NCBI RefSeq assembly: GCF_019704555.1
Contig: NZ_AP024745.1
Span: 1,360,001-1,424,000, forward strand
Reading direction: 5' to 3'
DNA length: 64,000 nucleotides
Origin: Actinoplanes sp. L3-i22
Lineage (GTDB): Bacteria; Actinomycetota; Actinomycetes; Mycobacteriales; Micromonosporaceae
The notes beneath the pieces are model-generated. The model saw only the letters and a list, made by a program, of their open reading frames with translations, was not told the DNA's origin and searched no databases. A program made the translations under genes and the position numbers. Positions within the stretch are counted from its first letter, which is position 1; every line of letters starts with the position of its first letter. This document shows positions 1 to 12,119 of the stretch, in pieces.

Positions 1-2882
<2,882 letters not shown>

Positions 2883-2985
2883 CACCCTAAACATTTTACT
2901 TGCGTCCACTGTGTGATTCACAGCAAACGAACAACCACCTCGACTGTAATGGTTGGGTTGCTGGTTTGTTCTACCGCTGACCGTT

Positions 2986-3104
2986 GTTACGGTGGTCATA
3001 GCGGAGGGGAAACGCCCGGTCACATTCCGAACCCGGTAGCTAAGCCCTCCAGCGCCGATGGTACTGCACTCGGGAGGGTGTGGGAGAGTAGGACGCCGCC
3101 GGAC
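2986..3104 (+). rRNA. rrf: 5S ribosomal RNA
   Basis: The sequence GTTACGGTGGTCATAGCGG opens a typical actinobacterial 5S rRNA, with CCGAACCCGG in loop B/helix III and a closing GGACGCCGCCGGAC. The length of about 118 nt is normal. It lies about 100 nt after the 23S gene. The spacer contains no tRNA. A strong terminator follows 12 nt downstream. Confidence 0.95.
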
Positions 3105-3115
3105 TTAACGTTGAG

Positions 3116-3146
3116 AAGGGCCCACCCCACGGGGTGGGCCCTTCTT
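3116..3146 (+). terminator. rRNA operon terminator
   Basis: A GC-rich hairpin of a perfect AAGGGCCCACCCC arm and its complement around a very short loop, followed by a few T residues. It stands just after the 5S gene and is the likely end of the rrn transcript. Confidence 0.85.
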
Positions 3147-3160
3147 CGTATGCGCGTAAA

Positions 3161-3205
3161 ACGGAACGCCCCGCCCTGAGGGAGATCTCGGGGCGGGGCG
3201 TTTTG
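3161..3205. terminator. Bidirectional terminator between rrn and the next gene
   Basis: Arms AACGCCCCGCCC (3165-3176) and GGGCGGGGCGTT (3191-3202) form a 12-bp stem with a 14-nt loop. It is flanked by AAAA on the left and TTTT on the right, so it can work on both strands: as a second stop for rrn and as the stop for the convergent minus-strand gene ending at 3231. Confidence 0.8.
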
Positions 3206-3230
3206 CGTTTGTGGGGCTTTATGCCGTACG

Positions 3231-3959
3231 TCAATCGCGGGTTTGAATTGCTTTTCGGAATTGGCGCATCAGCGGGGCGGCTTCGGATTCGGAGCGGCCC
3301 GGGAACATGGCCAGGGCGAGGCTTCCGTGGTCGGCCCAGCCGCAGACGGCCATTTCCTTGCCCTCGCTGACCGTGTTTCCGCATTTCATCGAGCCGCCCA
3401 GGGGGCCGGCGTCGACGTCGTGCAGGCCGGTGACCGAGCCCTGGTCGTCGGCGAACAGGTCGAACGACGTCTCGAGGTCCTTGCCCGGGCTCCAGATCAG
3501 CGTGGTTCCGCCGAAGAACAGCACGTCCTTGTCGCCGGCGCCGCTGTAGACGGCGCTGACCGTATTGTCCAGATCGACCTCGGCGGAGAGCGCGGTCTGC
3601 AGATAGTCCGCGGTCTCCTGCGCGTTCGGGCTGGTGTCCAGGGTGAGCTCGCCGATCGTGGCCGGCGTGGTCAGGGTGACGGTGCGCTGCGAGTGGACCT
3701 GCCAGTAGAACCAGCCGAGCGCGGCCACGCCCGCGACGCCGACGGCGAGCAGGGAGGCCAGCGCGATCGATCGGGTGCGCCGGCGGGCCGGGCTGAGCGC
3801 GGCGGACCCGGGCTCGTCGTCGTCCATCAGACCGAACGGCGCGACCTGGATCTCGATCGGCTCGGGCCCGCTCACCTGGCGGTCGTCGGCGCCCGGGGAC
3901 GAGTGGGGGCCGTCGGCCGGCGGGGCGGAAGTGGGGGGATTCTGGCCGGGCTCGGACAT
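3231..3959 (-). CDS. Membrane-anchored protein with CxWADHGS extracytoplasmic domain
   Basis: A 242-residue protein of unknown function. The first ~80 residues are Pro/Asp-rich and cytoplasmic, followed by a single membrane segment (about residues 85-105, LASLLAVGVAGVAALGWFYW) and an outside domain of about 130 residues. The outside domain has two cysteines, in SMKCGN and VCGWADHGS, that could form a disulfide. The same layout and the C-x-W-A-D-H-G-S signature recur in the 417-residue protein at 21473-22726, so the two are paralogues. It is transcribed towards the rRNA operon and diverges from valS with a 74-bp gap. It ends at a bidirectional hairpin. I know of no assigned activity. Confidence 0.8.
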   Translation of the reverse strand: MSEPGQNPPTSAPPADGPHSSPGADDRQVSGPEPIEIQVAPFGLMDDDEPGSAALSPARRRTRSIALASLLAVGVAGVAALGWFYWQVHSQRTVTLTTPATIGELTLDTSPNAQETADYLQTALSAEVDLDNTVSAVYSGAGDKDVLFFGGTTLIWSPGKDLETSFDLFADDQGSVTGLHDVDAGPLGGSMKCGNTVSEGKEMAVCGWADHGSLALAMFPGRSESEAAPLMRQFRKAIQTRD

Positions 3960-3997
3960 CTGGCGAGCCTACCGTTATCCACAGGTGGCAGTGCGAA

Positions 3998-4033
3998 TTC
4001 CGGGTCGCGCGCGGGAATCCGTAGACTTGCCGG
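3998..4033 (+). promoter_or_regulatory. Candidate valS promoter, leaderless transcript
   Basis: A -10-like TAGACT (4022-4027) lies exactly six bases before the GTG start of valS, with a weak -35-like TTCCGG 18 bp further up. No Shine-Dalgarno sequence is present. The spacing implies that transcription starts at the start codon, a common arrangement in actinobacteria. The -10 fit is good; the -35 is poor. Confidence 0.45.
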
Positions 4034-6673
4034 GTGACCGATGCAACCGATACCCGCACTCCCGACAGCCGGCCCACCGGTGGCCTCTCCGCTCAGTACC
4101 AGCCGGGCGACGTAGAGCAGTCGCGGTATGAGCGGTGGGTATCGGAGGGCTATTTCACCGCCGACCCGAAGAGTGACAAGCCGCCGTTCACCATCGTCAT
4201 CCCGCCGCCGAACGTGACCGGCTCGCTGCACATCGGCCACGCTCTCGACCACACCATCCAGGACGCGCTGGTCCGGCTCAAGCGCATGCAGGGCTTCGAG
4301 GTGCTCTGGCTGCCCGGCATGGACCACGCCGGCATCGCCACGCAGAACGTGGTCGAGCGCAAGCTCGCCGAGCTGCAGCTCTCCCGGCACGACCTGGGCC
4401 GGTCCAAGTTCGTGGAGAAGGTCTGGGAGTGGAAGGCCGAGTCCGGCGGGGCGATTCTCGGCCAGATGCGCCGATTGGGTGACTCCGTCGACTGGACCCG
4501 TGAGCGGTTCACGATGGACGAGGGGCTCTCCCGGGCCGTCCAGACGATCTTCAAGCGGCTGTACGACGACGACCTGATCTACCGGGCCAACCGGATCATC
4601 AACTGGTGCCCGCGTTGTCTCACCGCCCTGAGCGACATCGAGGTCGAGCACACCGACGACGAGGGTGAGCTGGTCTCGATCCGCTACGGCGAGGGGGCGA
4701 ACTCGATCGTCGTCGCCACCACCCGGGCCGAGACCATGCTCGGTGACACCGCGGTGGCCGTGCACCCCGACGACGAGCGGTACAAGCACCTGGTCGGCAC
4801 CGAGATCGAGCTGCCGCTGACCGGCCGGCGCATCCCGATCGTGGCCGACGAACACGTCGACCCGGCGTTCGGGACCGGCGCGGTCAAGGTGACCCCGGCG
4901 CACGACCCGAACGACTTCGAGATCGGCCAGCGGCACAACCTGCCCAGCCTGACCGTGATGGACGAGCGCGCGGTGATCACCGTGCCCGGCCCGTTCCAGG
5001 GCCTGGACCGGTACGAGGCCCGGCCGGCGGTCGTCGCCGCGCTGCGTGAGCAGGGCCGGATCGTCGCCGAGAAGCGGCCCTACGAGCACTCCGTCGGGCA
5101 CTGCTCGCGCTGCAAGACCACGGTCGAGCCGCGGCTGTCGCTGCAGTGGTTCGTCAACACCAAGCCGCTGGCCAAGGCGGCCGGCGATGCGGTGCGCGAC
5201 GGCCGGGTCCGGATCGAGCCGGAGGAGCTGTCGAAGCGGTACTTCGCCTGGGTCGACAACATGCACGACTGGTGCATCTCGCGTCAGCTGTGGTGGGGTC
5301 ACCGCATCCCGGTGTGGTACGGGCCGAACGACGAGATCGTCTGCGTCGGGCCGGGCGAGCAGCCCCCGACCGGCGAGGGCTGGCACCAGGACGAGGACGT
5401 CCTGGACACCTGGTTCTCCTCGGGCCTGTGGCCGTTCTCCACGCTGGGCTGGCCGGAGAAGACCGCCGAGCTGGAGAAGTTCTACCCGACCAGCGTGCTG
5501 GTCACCGGCTACGACATCCTCTTCTTCTGGGTCGCCCGGATGATGATGTTCGGCCTCTACGCGATGGACGGCAAGGAGCCGTTCAGCGTGGTCAACCTGC
5601 ACGGCATGGTGCGGGACCAGTTCGGCAAGAAGATGTCGAAGTCGTTCGGCAACGTGGTCGACCCGCTGGACTGGATCGACAAGTACGGTGCCGACGCCAC
5701 CCGGTTCACCCTCGCCCGCGGCGCCAACCCCGGTTCGGACGTGGCGGTCAGCGAGGAGTGGTGCCAGGGCTCGCGCAACTTCTGCAACAAGCTGTGGAAC
5801 GCCACCCGGTTCGCGATGATGAACGGCGCGACCGTCGAGGGCGAGCTGCCGGCGCCGAGCGAGCTCAGCGCGATCGACAAGTGGGTGCTGTCCCGCCTGC
5901 AGCACACCGTCTCCGAGGTCAACGAGCACTTCGACAGCTATGAGTACGCGAAGGTCTGCGACGCGCTGTACCACTTCGCGTGGGACGACGTCTGCGACTG
6001 GTACCTCGAGCTCAGCAAGCCGGTGCTGGCCCAGGACACCCCGGAGGCGGCGCGTAGCCGCCGGGTCCTCGGGCACGTGCTCGACCAGCTGCTGCGCCTG
6101 TTGCACCCGGTCATGCCGTTCGTCACCGAGGAGCTGTGGATCGCGCTCACCGGCGGCGCGACGGTGACGTTCGCGACCTGGCCGTCGATCGACCACGCGC
6201 TGGTCGACGACGCCGCCGAGGAGGAGCTGGCCGCGCTGCAGAAGGTGGTCACCGAGGTCCGGCGGTTCCGGTCCGACCAGGGGCTCAAGCCGAGCCAGCG
6301 GGTCTCGGCCGCGCTGACCGGGCTGGGCAACGTCGGGATCGACACGCACGAGGCGCTGATCCGTTCGCTGGTCCGGCTCGACACGCCGGGGGCCGACTTC
6401 GCCGTCACCGCCACCCTGGCGGTGACCGGGGGGATCACCGTCGACCTGGACACCCGCGGGGCGATCGACGTGGCCGCCGAGCGGGCCCGCCTGGAGAAGG
6501 ACCGGGCGGCCGCCGAGAAGGAGGCCGCGCAGTGCCGGGGCAAGCTGGGCAACGAGGCGTTCGTGGGCAAGGCGCCGGAGCAGGTCGTCGTCAAGATCAA
6601 GGACCGGTTGGCGACCGCCGAGGCAGACTTGGTCCGGATCGCCGCGGCGCTCGAAGCACTGCCGGCGGCCTGA
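4034..6673 (+). CDS. valS: Valyl-tRNA synthetase
   Basis: Class I aminoacyl-tRNA synthetase that charges tRNA-Val in the cytoplasm and edits mischarged threonine. At 879 residues it has the normal bacterial length. The HIGH motif is at residues 66-69 within [13 protein letters not shown], and KMSKS at 533-537. The editing insertion lies between them, with two Cys pairs (NWCPRCL and GHCSRCK) that resemble zinc knuckles. The last ~75 residues (from about 805) form the ValRS C-terminal coiled coil that touches tRNA. The GTG start has no Shine-Dalgarno and seems leaderless. The gene is followed by folC 44 bp later. Confidence 0.97.
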   Translation: MTDATDTRTPDSRPTGGLSAQYQPGDVEQSRYERWVSEGYFTADPKSDKPPFTIVIPPPNVTGSLHIGHALDHTIQDALVRLKRMQGFEVLWLPGMDHAGIATQNVVERKLAELQLSRHDLGRSKFVEKVWEWKAESGGAILGQMRRLGDSVDWTRERFTMDEGLSRAVQTIFKRLYDDDLIYRANRIINWCPRCLTALSDIEVEHTDDEGELVSIRYGEGANSIVVATTRAETMLGDTAVAVHPDDERYKHLVGTEIELPLTGRRIPIVADEHVDPAFGTGAVKVTPAHDPNDFEIGQRHNLPSLTVMDERAVITVPGPFQGLDRYEARPAVVAALREQGRIVAEKRPYEHSVGHCSRCKTTVEPRLSLQWFVNTKPLAKAAGDAVRDGRVRIEPEELSKRYFAWVDNMHDWCISRQLWWGHRIPVWYGPNDEIVCVGPGEQPPTGEGWHQDEDVLDTWFSSGLWPFSTLGWPEKTAELEKFYPTSVLVTGYDILFFWVARMMMFGLYAMDGKEPFSVVNLHGMVRDQFGKKMSKSFGNVVDPLDWIDKYGADATRFTLARGANPGSDVAVSEEWCQGSRNFCNKLWNATRFAMMNGATVEGELPAPSELSAIDKWVLSRLQHTVSEVNEHFDSYEYAKVCDALYHFAWDDVCDWYLELSKPVLAQDTPEAARSRRVLGHVLDQLLRLLHPVMPFVTEELWIALTGGATVTFATWPSIDHALVDDAAEEELAALQKVVTEVRRFRSDQGLKPSQRVSAALTGLGNVGIDTHEALIRSLVRLDTPGADFAVTATLAVTGGITVDLDTRGAIDVAAERARLEKDRAAAEKEAAQCRGKLGNEAFVGKAPEQVVVKIKDRLATAEADLVRIAAALEALPAA

Positions 6674-6717
6674 TTCTCGCGCGGGGCCGACGCGGTTCCG
6701 TCTGAAGAAAGCTGGAC

Positions 6718-8043
6718 ATGAGCGAGTACACCGAGGTCGTAGCCGCGCTCAACGAGCGCGGCTTCACCCGCATGGTCTTCGACATGCAGAAGATCCGGGA
6801 CCTGATGGACATGCTGGGCAGCCCGCAGCGGGCCTACCCGTCGATCCATCTGACCGGCACCAACGGCAAGACCAGCACGGCCCGGATGATCGACGCGCTG
6901 CTGCGGGCGTGCGGCCTGCACACCGGGCGGTACACCAGCCCGCACCTGCAGAGCGTCCGGGAACGGATCAGCCTGGACGGGGAGCCGGTCTCGGAGGAGC
7001 GGCTGGTCGCGACGTATCAGGACGTCGCGCCGCTCGCCGACCTGATCGACGACCGGAACACCGAGCCGCTCACCTACTTCGACATGACCACGGCCATGGC
7101 GTACGCGGCGTTCGCGGACGCGCCGGTCGACATCGCGGTGGTCGAGGTGGGCCTGGGCGGCGAGGAGGACGCCACCAACGTGATCGAGGCCGGCGTCTGC
7201 GTGATGACCCCGATCGGGCTGGACCACACCGAGTGGCTCGGCGACACCATCGAGGACATCGCCTGGGCCAAGGCCGGGATCATCCACAAGGGCGCCACGG
7301 TGATCAGCGCGCAGCAGACCGAGGAGGCCATGCGGCCGATCGTGGAACGCTGCGCGCAGATGGGCGCCACGCTGGCCCGCGAGGGCAGCGAGTTCGGCGT
7401 GGTCCAGCGGACCCAGGCGGTCGGCGGCCAGGTCCTCGTGCTGCGCGGGCTCGGCGGCGTCTACGAGGAGATCTTCCTGCCGCTGTTCGGCGCGCACCAG
7501 GCACAGAACGCCGCGCTCGCGCTGGCCGCGGTCGAGGCGTTCCTCGGCGCCGGGCCGGACAAGCAGCTCGAGATCGACCTCATCCGCGAGGGCTTCCTCG
7601 AGGTCGACTCGCCCGGCCGGCTGGAACGGGTCCGCAGCGCGCCCGCCATCCTGCTGGACGTCGCGCACAACCCGCACGGCATGGCCGCCACGGTCGCCGC
7701 GCTGGAGGAGGAGTTCAGCTTCCGGCACCTGGTCGTGGTCCTCGCGGTGCTCGCCGACAAGGACGCGGCCGGGCTCCTCGACCTGCTCGAGCCGGTCGCG
7801 GCCCGGATCGTGGTGACGCAGAACAGCTCGCCCCGGTCGATGCCCGCCGGTGAGCTGGCCCAACTGGCGGTCGAGTTCTTCGGCGAGGACCGGGTGACGA
7901 TCGCGGCGACCATGCCGGACGCGATCGAGGAAGCCGTGGTGCTCGCCGAGGACGACGCGTCCGGCGAGCTGAGCGGGGTCGGCGTGCTGATCACCGGCTC
8001 GGTGGCCACCGTCGCGGACGCGCGGAAACTGCTCAAGCGATGA
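6718..8043 (+). CDS. folC: Bifunctional folylpolyglutamate / dihydrofolate synthase
   Basis: Mur-ligase-fold, ATP-dependent enzyme that joins glutamate to dihydropteroate and to folates, making and retaining cellular folate. The 441 residues contain the P-loop GTNGKTS at 47-53, the family block TSPHLQSVRERI, and a C-terminal glutamate-ligase domain with DVAHNPHG. A GAAGAAAG ribosome-binding site lies before the ATG. The order valS-folC is standard in actinobacteria. The stop codon overlaps the first possible start of the next gene (ATGA), so the two genes are co-transcribed. Confidence 0.95.
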   Translation: MSEYTEVVAALNERGFTRMVFDMQKIRDLMDMLGSPQRAYPSIHLTGTNGKTSTARMIDALLRACGLHTGRYTSPHLQSVRERISLDGEPVSEERLVATYQDVAPLADLIDDRNTEPLTYFDMTTAMAYAAFADAPVDIAVVEVGLGGEEDATNVIEAGVCVMTPIGLDHTEWLGDTIEDIAWAKAGIIHKGATVISAQQTEEAMRPIVERCAQMGATLAREGSEFGVVQRTQAVGGQVLVLRGLGGVYEEIFLPLFGAHQAQNAALALAAVEAFLGAGPDKQLEIDLIREGFLEVDSPGRLERVRSAPAILLDVAHNPHGMAATVAALEEEFSFRHLVVVLAVLADKDAAGLLDLLEPVAARIVVTQNSSPRSMPAGELAQLAVEFFGEDRVTIAATMPDAIEEAVVLAEDDASGELSGVGVLITGSVATVADARKLLKR

Positions 8044-8435
8044 CCGACCCGGAGGAGCACGCGATGTCCGCGGAGGGCGAGGCAGGCGCCGCGCCGCGGC
8101 GTTCCGGCCTGCGCAACCCCGAGGCCGCCGTACGGGGGTTGGGGGCCGGCACACTCGCACTGGAGGCGATCGTGCTGCTGCTCGCGATCCAGCCGATCCG
8201 GATCCTCGGCGGTGACCTGACCGGGTGGGGGATCGGGGTGGTCATCGCGCTGGCGGTGATCGCGGCGGGGCTCGCCGGGTGCATGGGCCGCCGGTGGGGC
8301 TGGAACGCCGGGACGGGGCTGCAGGTGGCGCTGATCGCGGCCGGGCTGGTGCACTGGTCGCTGGCGGCGCTCGGGGTGATCTTCGGGCTGGCGTGGGCCT
8401 ATGCGACGTACGTCCGGAAGTCGATTTTGAGCTGA
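8040..8435 (+). CDS. DUF4233 membrane protein
   Basis: A small integral membrane protein of the family that nearly always follows folC in actinobacteria; its function is unknown. There are three to four hydrophobic segments, starting with GAGTLALEAIVLLLAIQPI, and a short polar N-terminus. Two starts are possible. The ATG at 8040 overlaps the folC stop. The ATG at 8064 has a perfect GGAGGAG (8051-8057) six bases upstream and is the better-supported start (123 residues). A terminator hairpin follows at 8450. Confidence 0.85.
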   Translation: MTDPEEHAMSAEGEAGAAPRRSGLRNPEAAVRGLGAGTLALEAIVLLLAIQPIRILGGDLTGWGIGVVIALAVIAAGLAGCMGRRWGWNAGTGLQVALIAAGLVHWSLAALGVIFGLAWAYATYVRKSILS

Positions 8436-8449
8436 TTCTTCGATCGGGA

Positions 8450-8480
8450 AAGGGGAGCCACCGTGGGTGGCTCCCCTTCT
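8450..8480. terminator. Terminator hairpin between convergent genes
   Basis: A 13-bp perfect stem (AAGGGGAGCCACC at 8450-8462 and its complement at 8466-8478) with a 3-nt loop. It separates the folC-DUF4233 operon from the convergent gene ending at 8487 and can serve both. Confidence 0.8.
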
Positions 8481-8486
8481 CCGTTT

Positions 8487-11400
8487 CTAGGCCTCGGGCG
8501 CGGGGTCCGGGCGGATGGCGCGCCACTGGGTGATCGCGATGTTGTGGTTGTCCGGGTCGCGGAACGTCGCGGACCAGAGCTCCAGCTTGTCGCCGCGGTT
8601 CACCGGGCGCGGGGAGTGGACGAACTTGACGCCCTTGGCCTTGAGCTCGTCGTGGATCGCCTCGATGTCGCCGACCTCGAGGTTGAGGTAGATCAGGCGG
8701 CCGGCCTCGGCGGACAGGTTCGGGACGGTGCGCAGGACCACGCGGGTGTCGCCGGACGCGAGGACCGAGCTGCCCTCGCCGGTGTCGATCTCGTAGAAGC
8801 CGAGGGTGTCCCGGTAGAAGGCGATCGAGCGTTCCAGGTTGGTGACCAGGATCGTGATGCCGACGCCGTGGATCGCGCCGGCCGGGCCGGGGCGGGCGCT
8901 GGGGTAGGCGGTGATCACGTCGGCGGTGCGGTCGTCCGGCTCCTGGCGGCCGGCGAAGTCACCCCACGGGCTGCCGGCGGGTTTGGCCACGGGCGCTGCG
9001 GGCGCTGCGGGCGCTGCGGGCGCTGCGGGCGCTGCGGGGGTGGCCGGGGCCTGGGCTGTCTCCGTCGGCGCCGGGGCGGCGGGGGGCTCGGCGGCGGGTT
9101 CTTCGGCTGGGGGTGCGACGACTCCGGAGGCTACGGCCGGGGCGGCCTCGGGGGTGGCTTCCGGGGGTGTGTCCGGGTTCTCGTCCAGCGGGATGTCGAT
9201 GTCGTCGGTGGGGACCACCGGGCCGGTCGGGCGCTGGGTGGTGGGGGCCGGCGCGGTGGGGAAGGGACGGTCCGGCTCCGGGGCGGTCGGTGGTGGTGTG
9301 ACCGGGGTCGGCGTGGGGGACGCCGGGGAGGCGGTCGGCTGGGGCTTGGGCTGGGTCCGGTAGGTGGCCGGGGTCGGCTCGGGGCGGGTCGGGGCCTCGG
9401 GTGCTGACGGGTACGCGCTGGTGGGGAACGCCATCGGCGGGTAGTCGTCGGTGGGAGCCGGCTGCTCGGAGCGTGGTCCTGGGATCGGGGACGGTGCCGC
9501 GGCCGGGGCGGACTCCGACGGGGTGGACTCCGAGGGGGCCGACTTGGTGGGCTGGTCGACGAAGCGGGTCCGGCCCGAGTGGGTGGACTTCGGCTCCGGG
9601 TCCGGGGTGACGGCCGGCTCGTCCAGCGGGAGGTCGATCAGCGGATCGGTCTCGGCGGAGGTGCGCTGCGTCGGCGGACGGCCGCTGGGCTGCGGGTTCG
9701 CGGCCGGGGGCTCGACCGTGGCGGTGGCGCTGGAGCGCGGCTTGGGGCTCGGGCGGGTGCCCGGCGGGCGGCGGGTGGACGCGGTCGTCGCTCCGGCGAC
9801 CACGCCGGCGGCGAACGCGCCGACGGTGGAGCCGCTGCCCGTCGACTGGCGACCGGGCGCGGGCGCACCGGACGCAACCGGGCCGGACGCGACCGGGCCC
9901 GAAGCGACCGGACCCGAAGCGACCGGGCCCGAAGCGACCGGACCCGAAGCGACCGGACCGGAGGAGAATGTGGCCGGGCCGGAGGTTGTGGCCGGGCCTG
10001 AGGCCGCGCCGGCGGTTGTCGAGCCGGACATCGCCGAGCGCGCCGGGGTGGCAGCCGGCGCCGGGCCTGATCCAGCGGGGGCTGATCCAGCGGGGGCTGA
10101 TCCAGCGGGGGCTGATCCGGACTCGGATGCGGCCGGCCCGGAGGTGCTACCCGCCGAGGCCCGGCTGGGAGCCGGACTGCTGGGAGCCGGGCTGGTAGAG
10201 GCGGGACTGCTAGGGGCGGGACTGCTAGGGGCCGGGCTGGTGGGGGCGTTGGCGGGGGCTGGGCCCGAGGCGGCGCCGGACGTGGGGGTGGCCGGGCGTG
10301 GCGGGGGCGGGAAGTCCGAGCCGGTCGGGGTCGACGGGGCCGGCCTGCCCTTCCCCGGAGGCGGCGGCGGTGGGAAGTCGAAGTCCTCCGACGACCGGCT
10401 GGGCGTGCCCGGGGCCGGCGGCGGCGGGTAGTAGTCGTCGTCCATCGGGACCGACGTCGACGTCGAGCGGCCCGGCGCGGGCGGCGGCGGGAAGTCGTAG
10501 GACTCCGCGCCACCGGCCGGGCGGCTGGACTGGGTCGGGCCGGGCGGCGGCGGATAGCTCGCGGACGGCCAGGCCGACGAGGACGCGCCCGAGCCGGGCC
10601 GATCGGTGGCGGTGCCCGCGGCAGCCGTCTCCCGGCTCTCAGCGGGCTCTGAGCGGCCGGACGAGGGGGACCCGGACCCAGCCTGATCGGCGGTGTCGGA
10701 GGAGGCGGGAGAGGCGGGAGAGGCAGGAGAGACGGGCGACGCGGCCGCCGGCTCCTCGTCGAGAGGGGCGAAACCGATCGGATCGGTCTCCGCCGCCTCG
10801 AAGTCGGCCGCCCGCGGCCCGCTCCCGGCCCGCCGGGGCAACTGCGTGGCCTGCCCGTCGCTGCCGACCAGCTGACCCTCGACCACCGGCCCGCTCGGCG
10901 TGTCCCGAACCACCACCGGGGTGGTCACGCGCGATTCCCCGTACGTCGAAATCGTCTCTTCGTCTTGAAGGTCTTCGGACCTGTTCTCCCAGGCTCCGGG
11001 GTTGACCGGGGGGAGCACCGCGTCGTCCGGATCGCCGTCCGGCTCGGGCTCGGGCTCCAGGTCGAAGTCGGCCTGCTGCCCGGGCGGGGGCGGGTCGCCG
11101 GCCGGGCCGACGTCCGCGGCCTCTTTCCAGTTGACCCGGACGCGGCGGGTGTCGTCGACGTCGACGGTGATCGGCACGGTCGAGCCGATCAGCGGCCATT
11201 TCGCGACCGGCACCCGGCCGTCCCGAATGATCTTGTCGAAGGTGCCCAGACCGGGCGCGACCACGATGGCCCGGATCTCGGCACGGCCGTAGGCCCCGGC
11301 GATCGGCGGCGCGGTGATGTCGAGGATCTCCGCGGTGCCGGCCACGGTGGCCCGGCCACCTCGGCGCACGTTGGTCATCATCGCGAGCGCGATCGCCAGC

Positions 11401-11543
11401 CCGAGCACCACGAAGCCGAAGATCGCGACGGGCCAGCTCTGCATGCCGAGACCTAAAAAGATCACGAAAGCCGCGAGCGTGCCGAGCACCCACGCCACCA
11501 ACTTGCGTGCCGGAGCGATGGGCCGGCCGGCCTGGTTCGCCAC
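8487..11543 (-). CDS. Membrane protein with long low-complexity linker and C-terminal VOC domain
   Basis: An unusual 1018-residue fusion. Residues ~12-55 form two membrane segments. Residues ~60-160 are a compact cytoplasmic domain (TVAGTAEILDI, then IIRDGRVPVAKWPLIGSTVPI). Residues ~165-890 are Pro/Ala/Ser/Thr-rich with several short tandem repeats (PVASG, PAGSA, SSPAP, APA). Residues ~892-1010 are a vicinal-oxygen-chelate (glyoxalase/dioxygenase) domain, beginning HGVGITILVTNLERSIAFYR and ending FRDPDNHNIAITQW. The start is GTG with GGGAGG six bases upstream. The VOC domain is intact in outline, but its substrate cannot be read from sequence. The gene diverges from ndk. Confidence 0.85.
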   Translation of the reverse strand: MANQAGRPIAPARKLVAWVLGTLAAFVIFLGLGMQSWPVAIFGFVVLGLAIALAMMTNVRRGGRATVAGTAEILDITAPPIAGAYGRAEIRAIVVAPGLGTFDKIIRDGRVPVAKWPLIGSTVPITVDVDDTRRVRVNWKEAADVGPAGDPPPPGQQADFDLEPEPEPDGDPDDAVLPPVNPGAWENRSEDLQDEETISTYGESRVTTPVVVRDTPSGPVVEGQLVGSDGQATQLPRRAGSGPRAADFEAAETDPIGFAPLDEEPAAASPVSPASPASPASSDTADQAGSGSPSSGRSEPAESRETAAAGTATDRPGSGASSSAWPSASYPPPPGPTQSSRPAGGAESYDFPPPPAPGRSTSTSVPMDDDYYPPPPAPGTPSRSSEDFDFPPPPPPGKGRPAPSTPTGSDFPPPPRPATPTSGAASGPAPANAPTSPAPSSPAPSSPASTSPAPSSPAPSRASAGSTSGPAASESGSAPAGSAPAGSAPAGSGPAPAATPARSAMSGSTTAGAASGPATTSGPATFSSGPVASGPVASGPVASGPVASGPVASGPVASGAPAPGRQSTGSGSTVGAFAAGVVAGATTASTRRPPGTRPSPKPRSSATATVEPPAANPQPSGRPPTQRTSAETDPLIDLPLDEPAVTPDPEPKSTHSGRTRFVDQPTKSAPSESTPSESAPAAAPSPIPGPRSEQPAPTDDYPPMAFPTSAYPSAPEAPTRPEPTPATYRTQPKPQPTASPASPTPTPVTPPPTAPEPDRPFPTAPAPTTQRPTGPVVPTDDIDIPLDENPDTPPEATPEAAPAVASGVVAPPAEEPAAEPPAAPAPTETAQAPATPAAPAAPAAPAAPAAPVAKPAGSPWGDFAGRQEPDDRTADVITAYPSARPGPAGAIHGVGITILVTNLERSIAFYRDTLGFYEIDTGEGSSVLASGDTRVVLRTVPNLSAEAGRLIYLNLEVGDIEAIHDELKAKGVKFVHSPRPVNRGDKLELWSATFRDPDNHNIAITQWRAIRPDPAPEA
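8992..9036. repeat. 9-bp tandem repeat, five copies
   Basis: Five copies of GGCGCTGCG inside the linker of the VOC fusion gene. On the coding strand they encode a run of Ala-Pro-Ala units. Confidence 0.85.
9866..9960. repeat. 15-bp tandem repeat encoding PVASG units
   Basis: Six near-identical 15-bp units of the form GAAGCGACCGGACCC, read on the minus strand as repeated Gly-Pro-Val-Ala-Ser. The period is a multiple of three, so the reading frame of the VOC fusion gene is kept when the copy number changes. Confidence 0.85.
10069..10245. repeat. 15-bp tandem repeats encoding APAGS and SSPAP units
   Basis: Two adjacent runs with a 15-bp period. The first has four copies of GATCCAGCGGGGGCT-like units (10069-10122). 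The second is a more degenerate set of GGGAGCCGGACTGCT-like units. Both lie in the linker of the VOC fusion gene. Confidence 0.75.
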
Positions 11544-11693
11544 TGTGGACCTCCCGGTTGTTCCCCGTCAGGTTATGGCCCGCCGGTCACTGAGCGAAAG
11601 TGCGGCAGTACCGGCATCGCCGCTCGCGCTCCCGGAGGTACCGATAGGCTGAACCTCAGGCGTGTCGGCCTTGTCATCTCCGGAGGAACCCAC

Positions 11694-12110
11694 GTGTCCA
11701 GCAACACCGAGCGTTCGCTCGTGCTCATCAAGCCTGACGCCGTCCGTCGCGGACTGCTCGGCGAGATCCTGTCGCGTTTCGAGCGTAAGGGCCTGGTCGT
11801 CGAGGCGCTGGAGTTGCGCACGATGGACGCCGCGCTCGCCGACCAGCACTACGCCGAGCACGTGGAGAAGGCGTTCTACCCGCCGCTGAAGGAGTTCATG
11901 ACCAGCGGTCCGCTCGCCGCGCTGGTGCTCTCCGGCGACGAGGTGATCGAGGTGGTCCGGGCGATGATCGGCGCGACCGACGGCCGTAAGGCCGCGGCCG
12001 GCACGATCCGTGGCGACCTCTCGCTGTCCAACCGGGAGAACCTGGTGCACGCCTCCGACTCGGCCGACAGCGCCAAGCGCGAGCTGGCCCTCTGGTTCCC
12101 GAACGTCTGA
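11694..12110 (+). CDS. ndk: Nucleoside diphosphate kinase
   Basis: Transfers the terminal phosphate of ATP to other nucleoside diphosphates through a phospho-histidine. At 138 residues it has the normal length. It has the conserved KPDAVRRGLLG near the N-terminus, GTIRGD for nucleotide binding and the active-site histidine at residue 119 in ENLVHASDS. The GTG start has GGAGG (11682-11686) seven bases upstream. A TAGGCT at 11645-11650 could be the -10 element. The gene converges on an ABC permease gene nine bases downstream. Confidence 0.96.
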   Translation: MSSNTERSLVLIKPDAVRRGLLGEILSRFERKGLVVEALELRTMDAALADQHYAEHVEKAFYPPLKEFMTSGPLAALVLSGDEVIEVVRAMIGATDGRKAAAGTIRGDLSLSNRENLVHASDSADSAKRELALWFPNV

Positions 12111-12119
12111 GCTGTCCCT

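Noticed and set aside
3872..6349. Long open frame on the minus strand opposite valS (825 codons), and similar ones opposite ileS, the PAS-GAF-PP2C gene, RNase E, pepN, comEC and lepA
   Set aside because: In very GC-rich DNA the antisense frame lacks stop codons by chance. These frames have no family motifs, no ribosome-binding sites, and lie wholly over well-identified genes.
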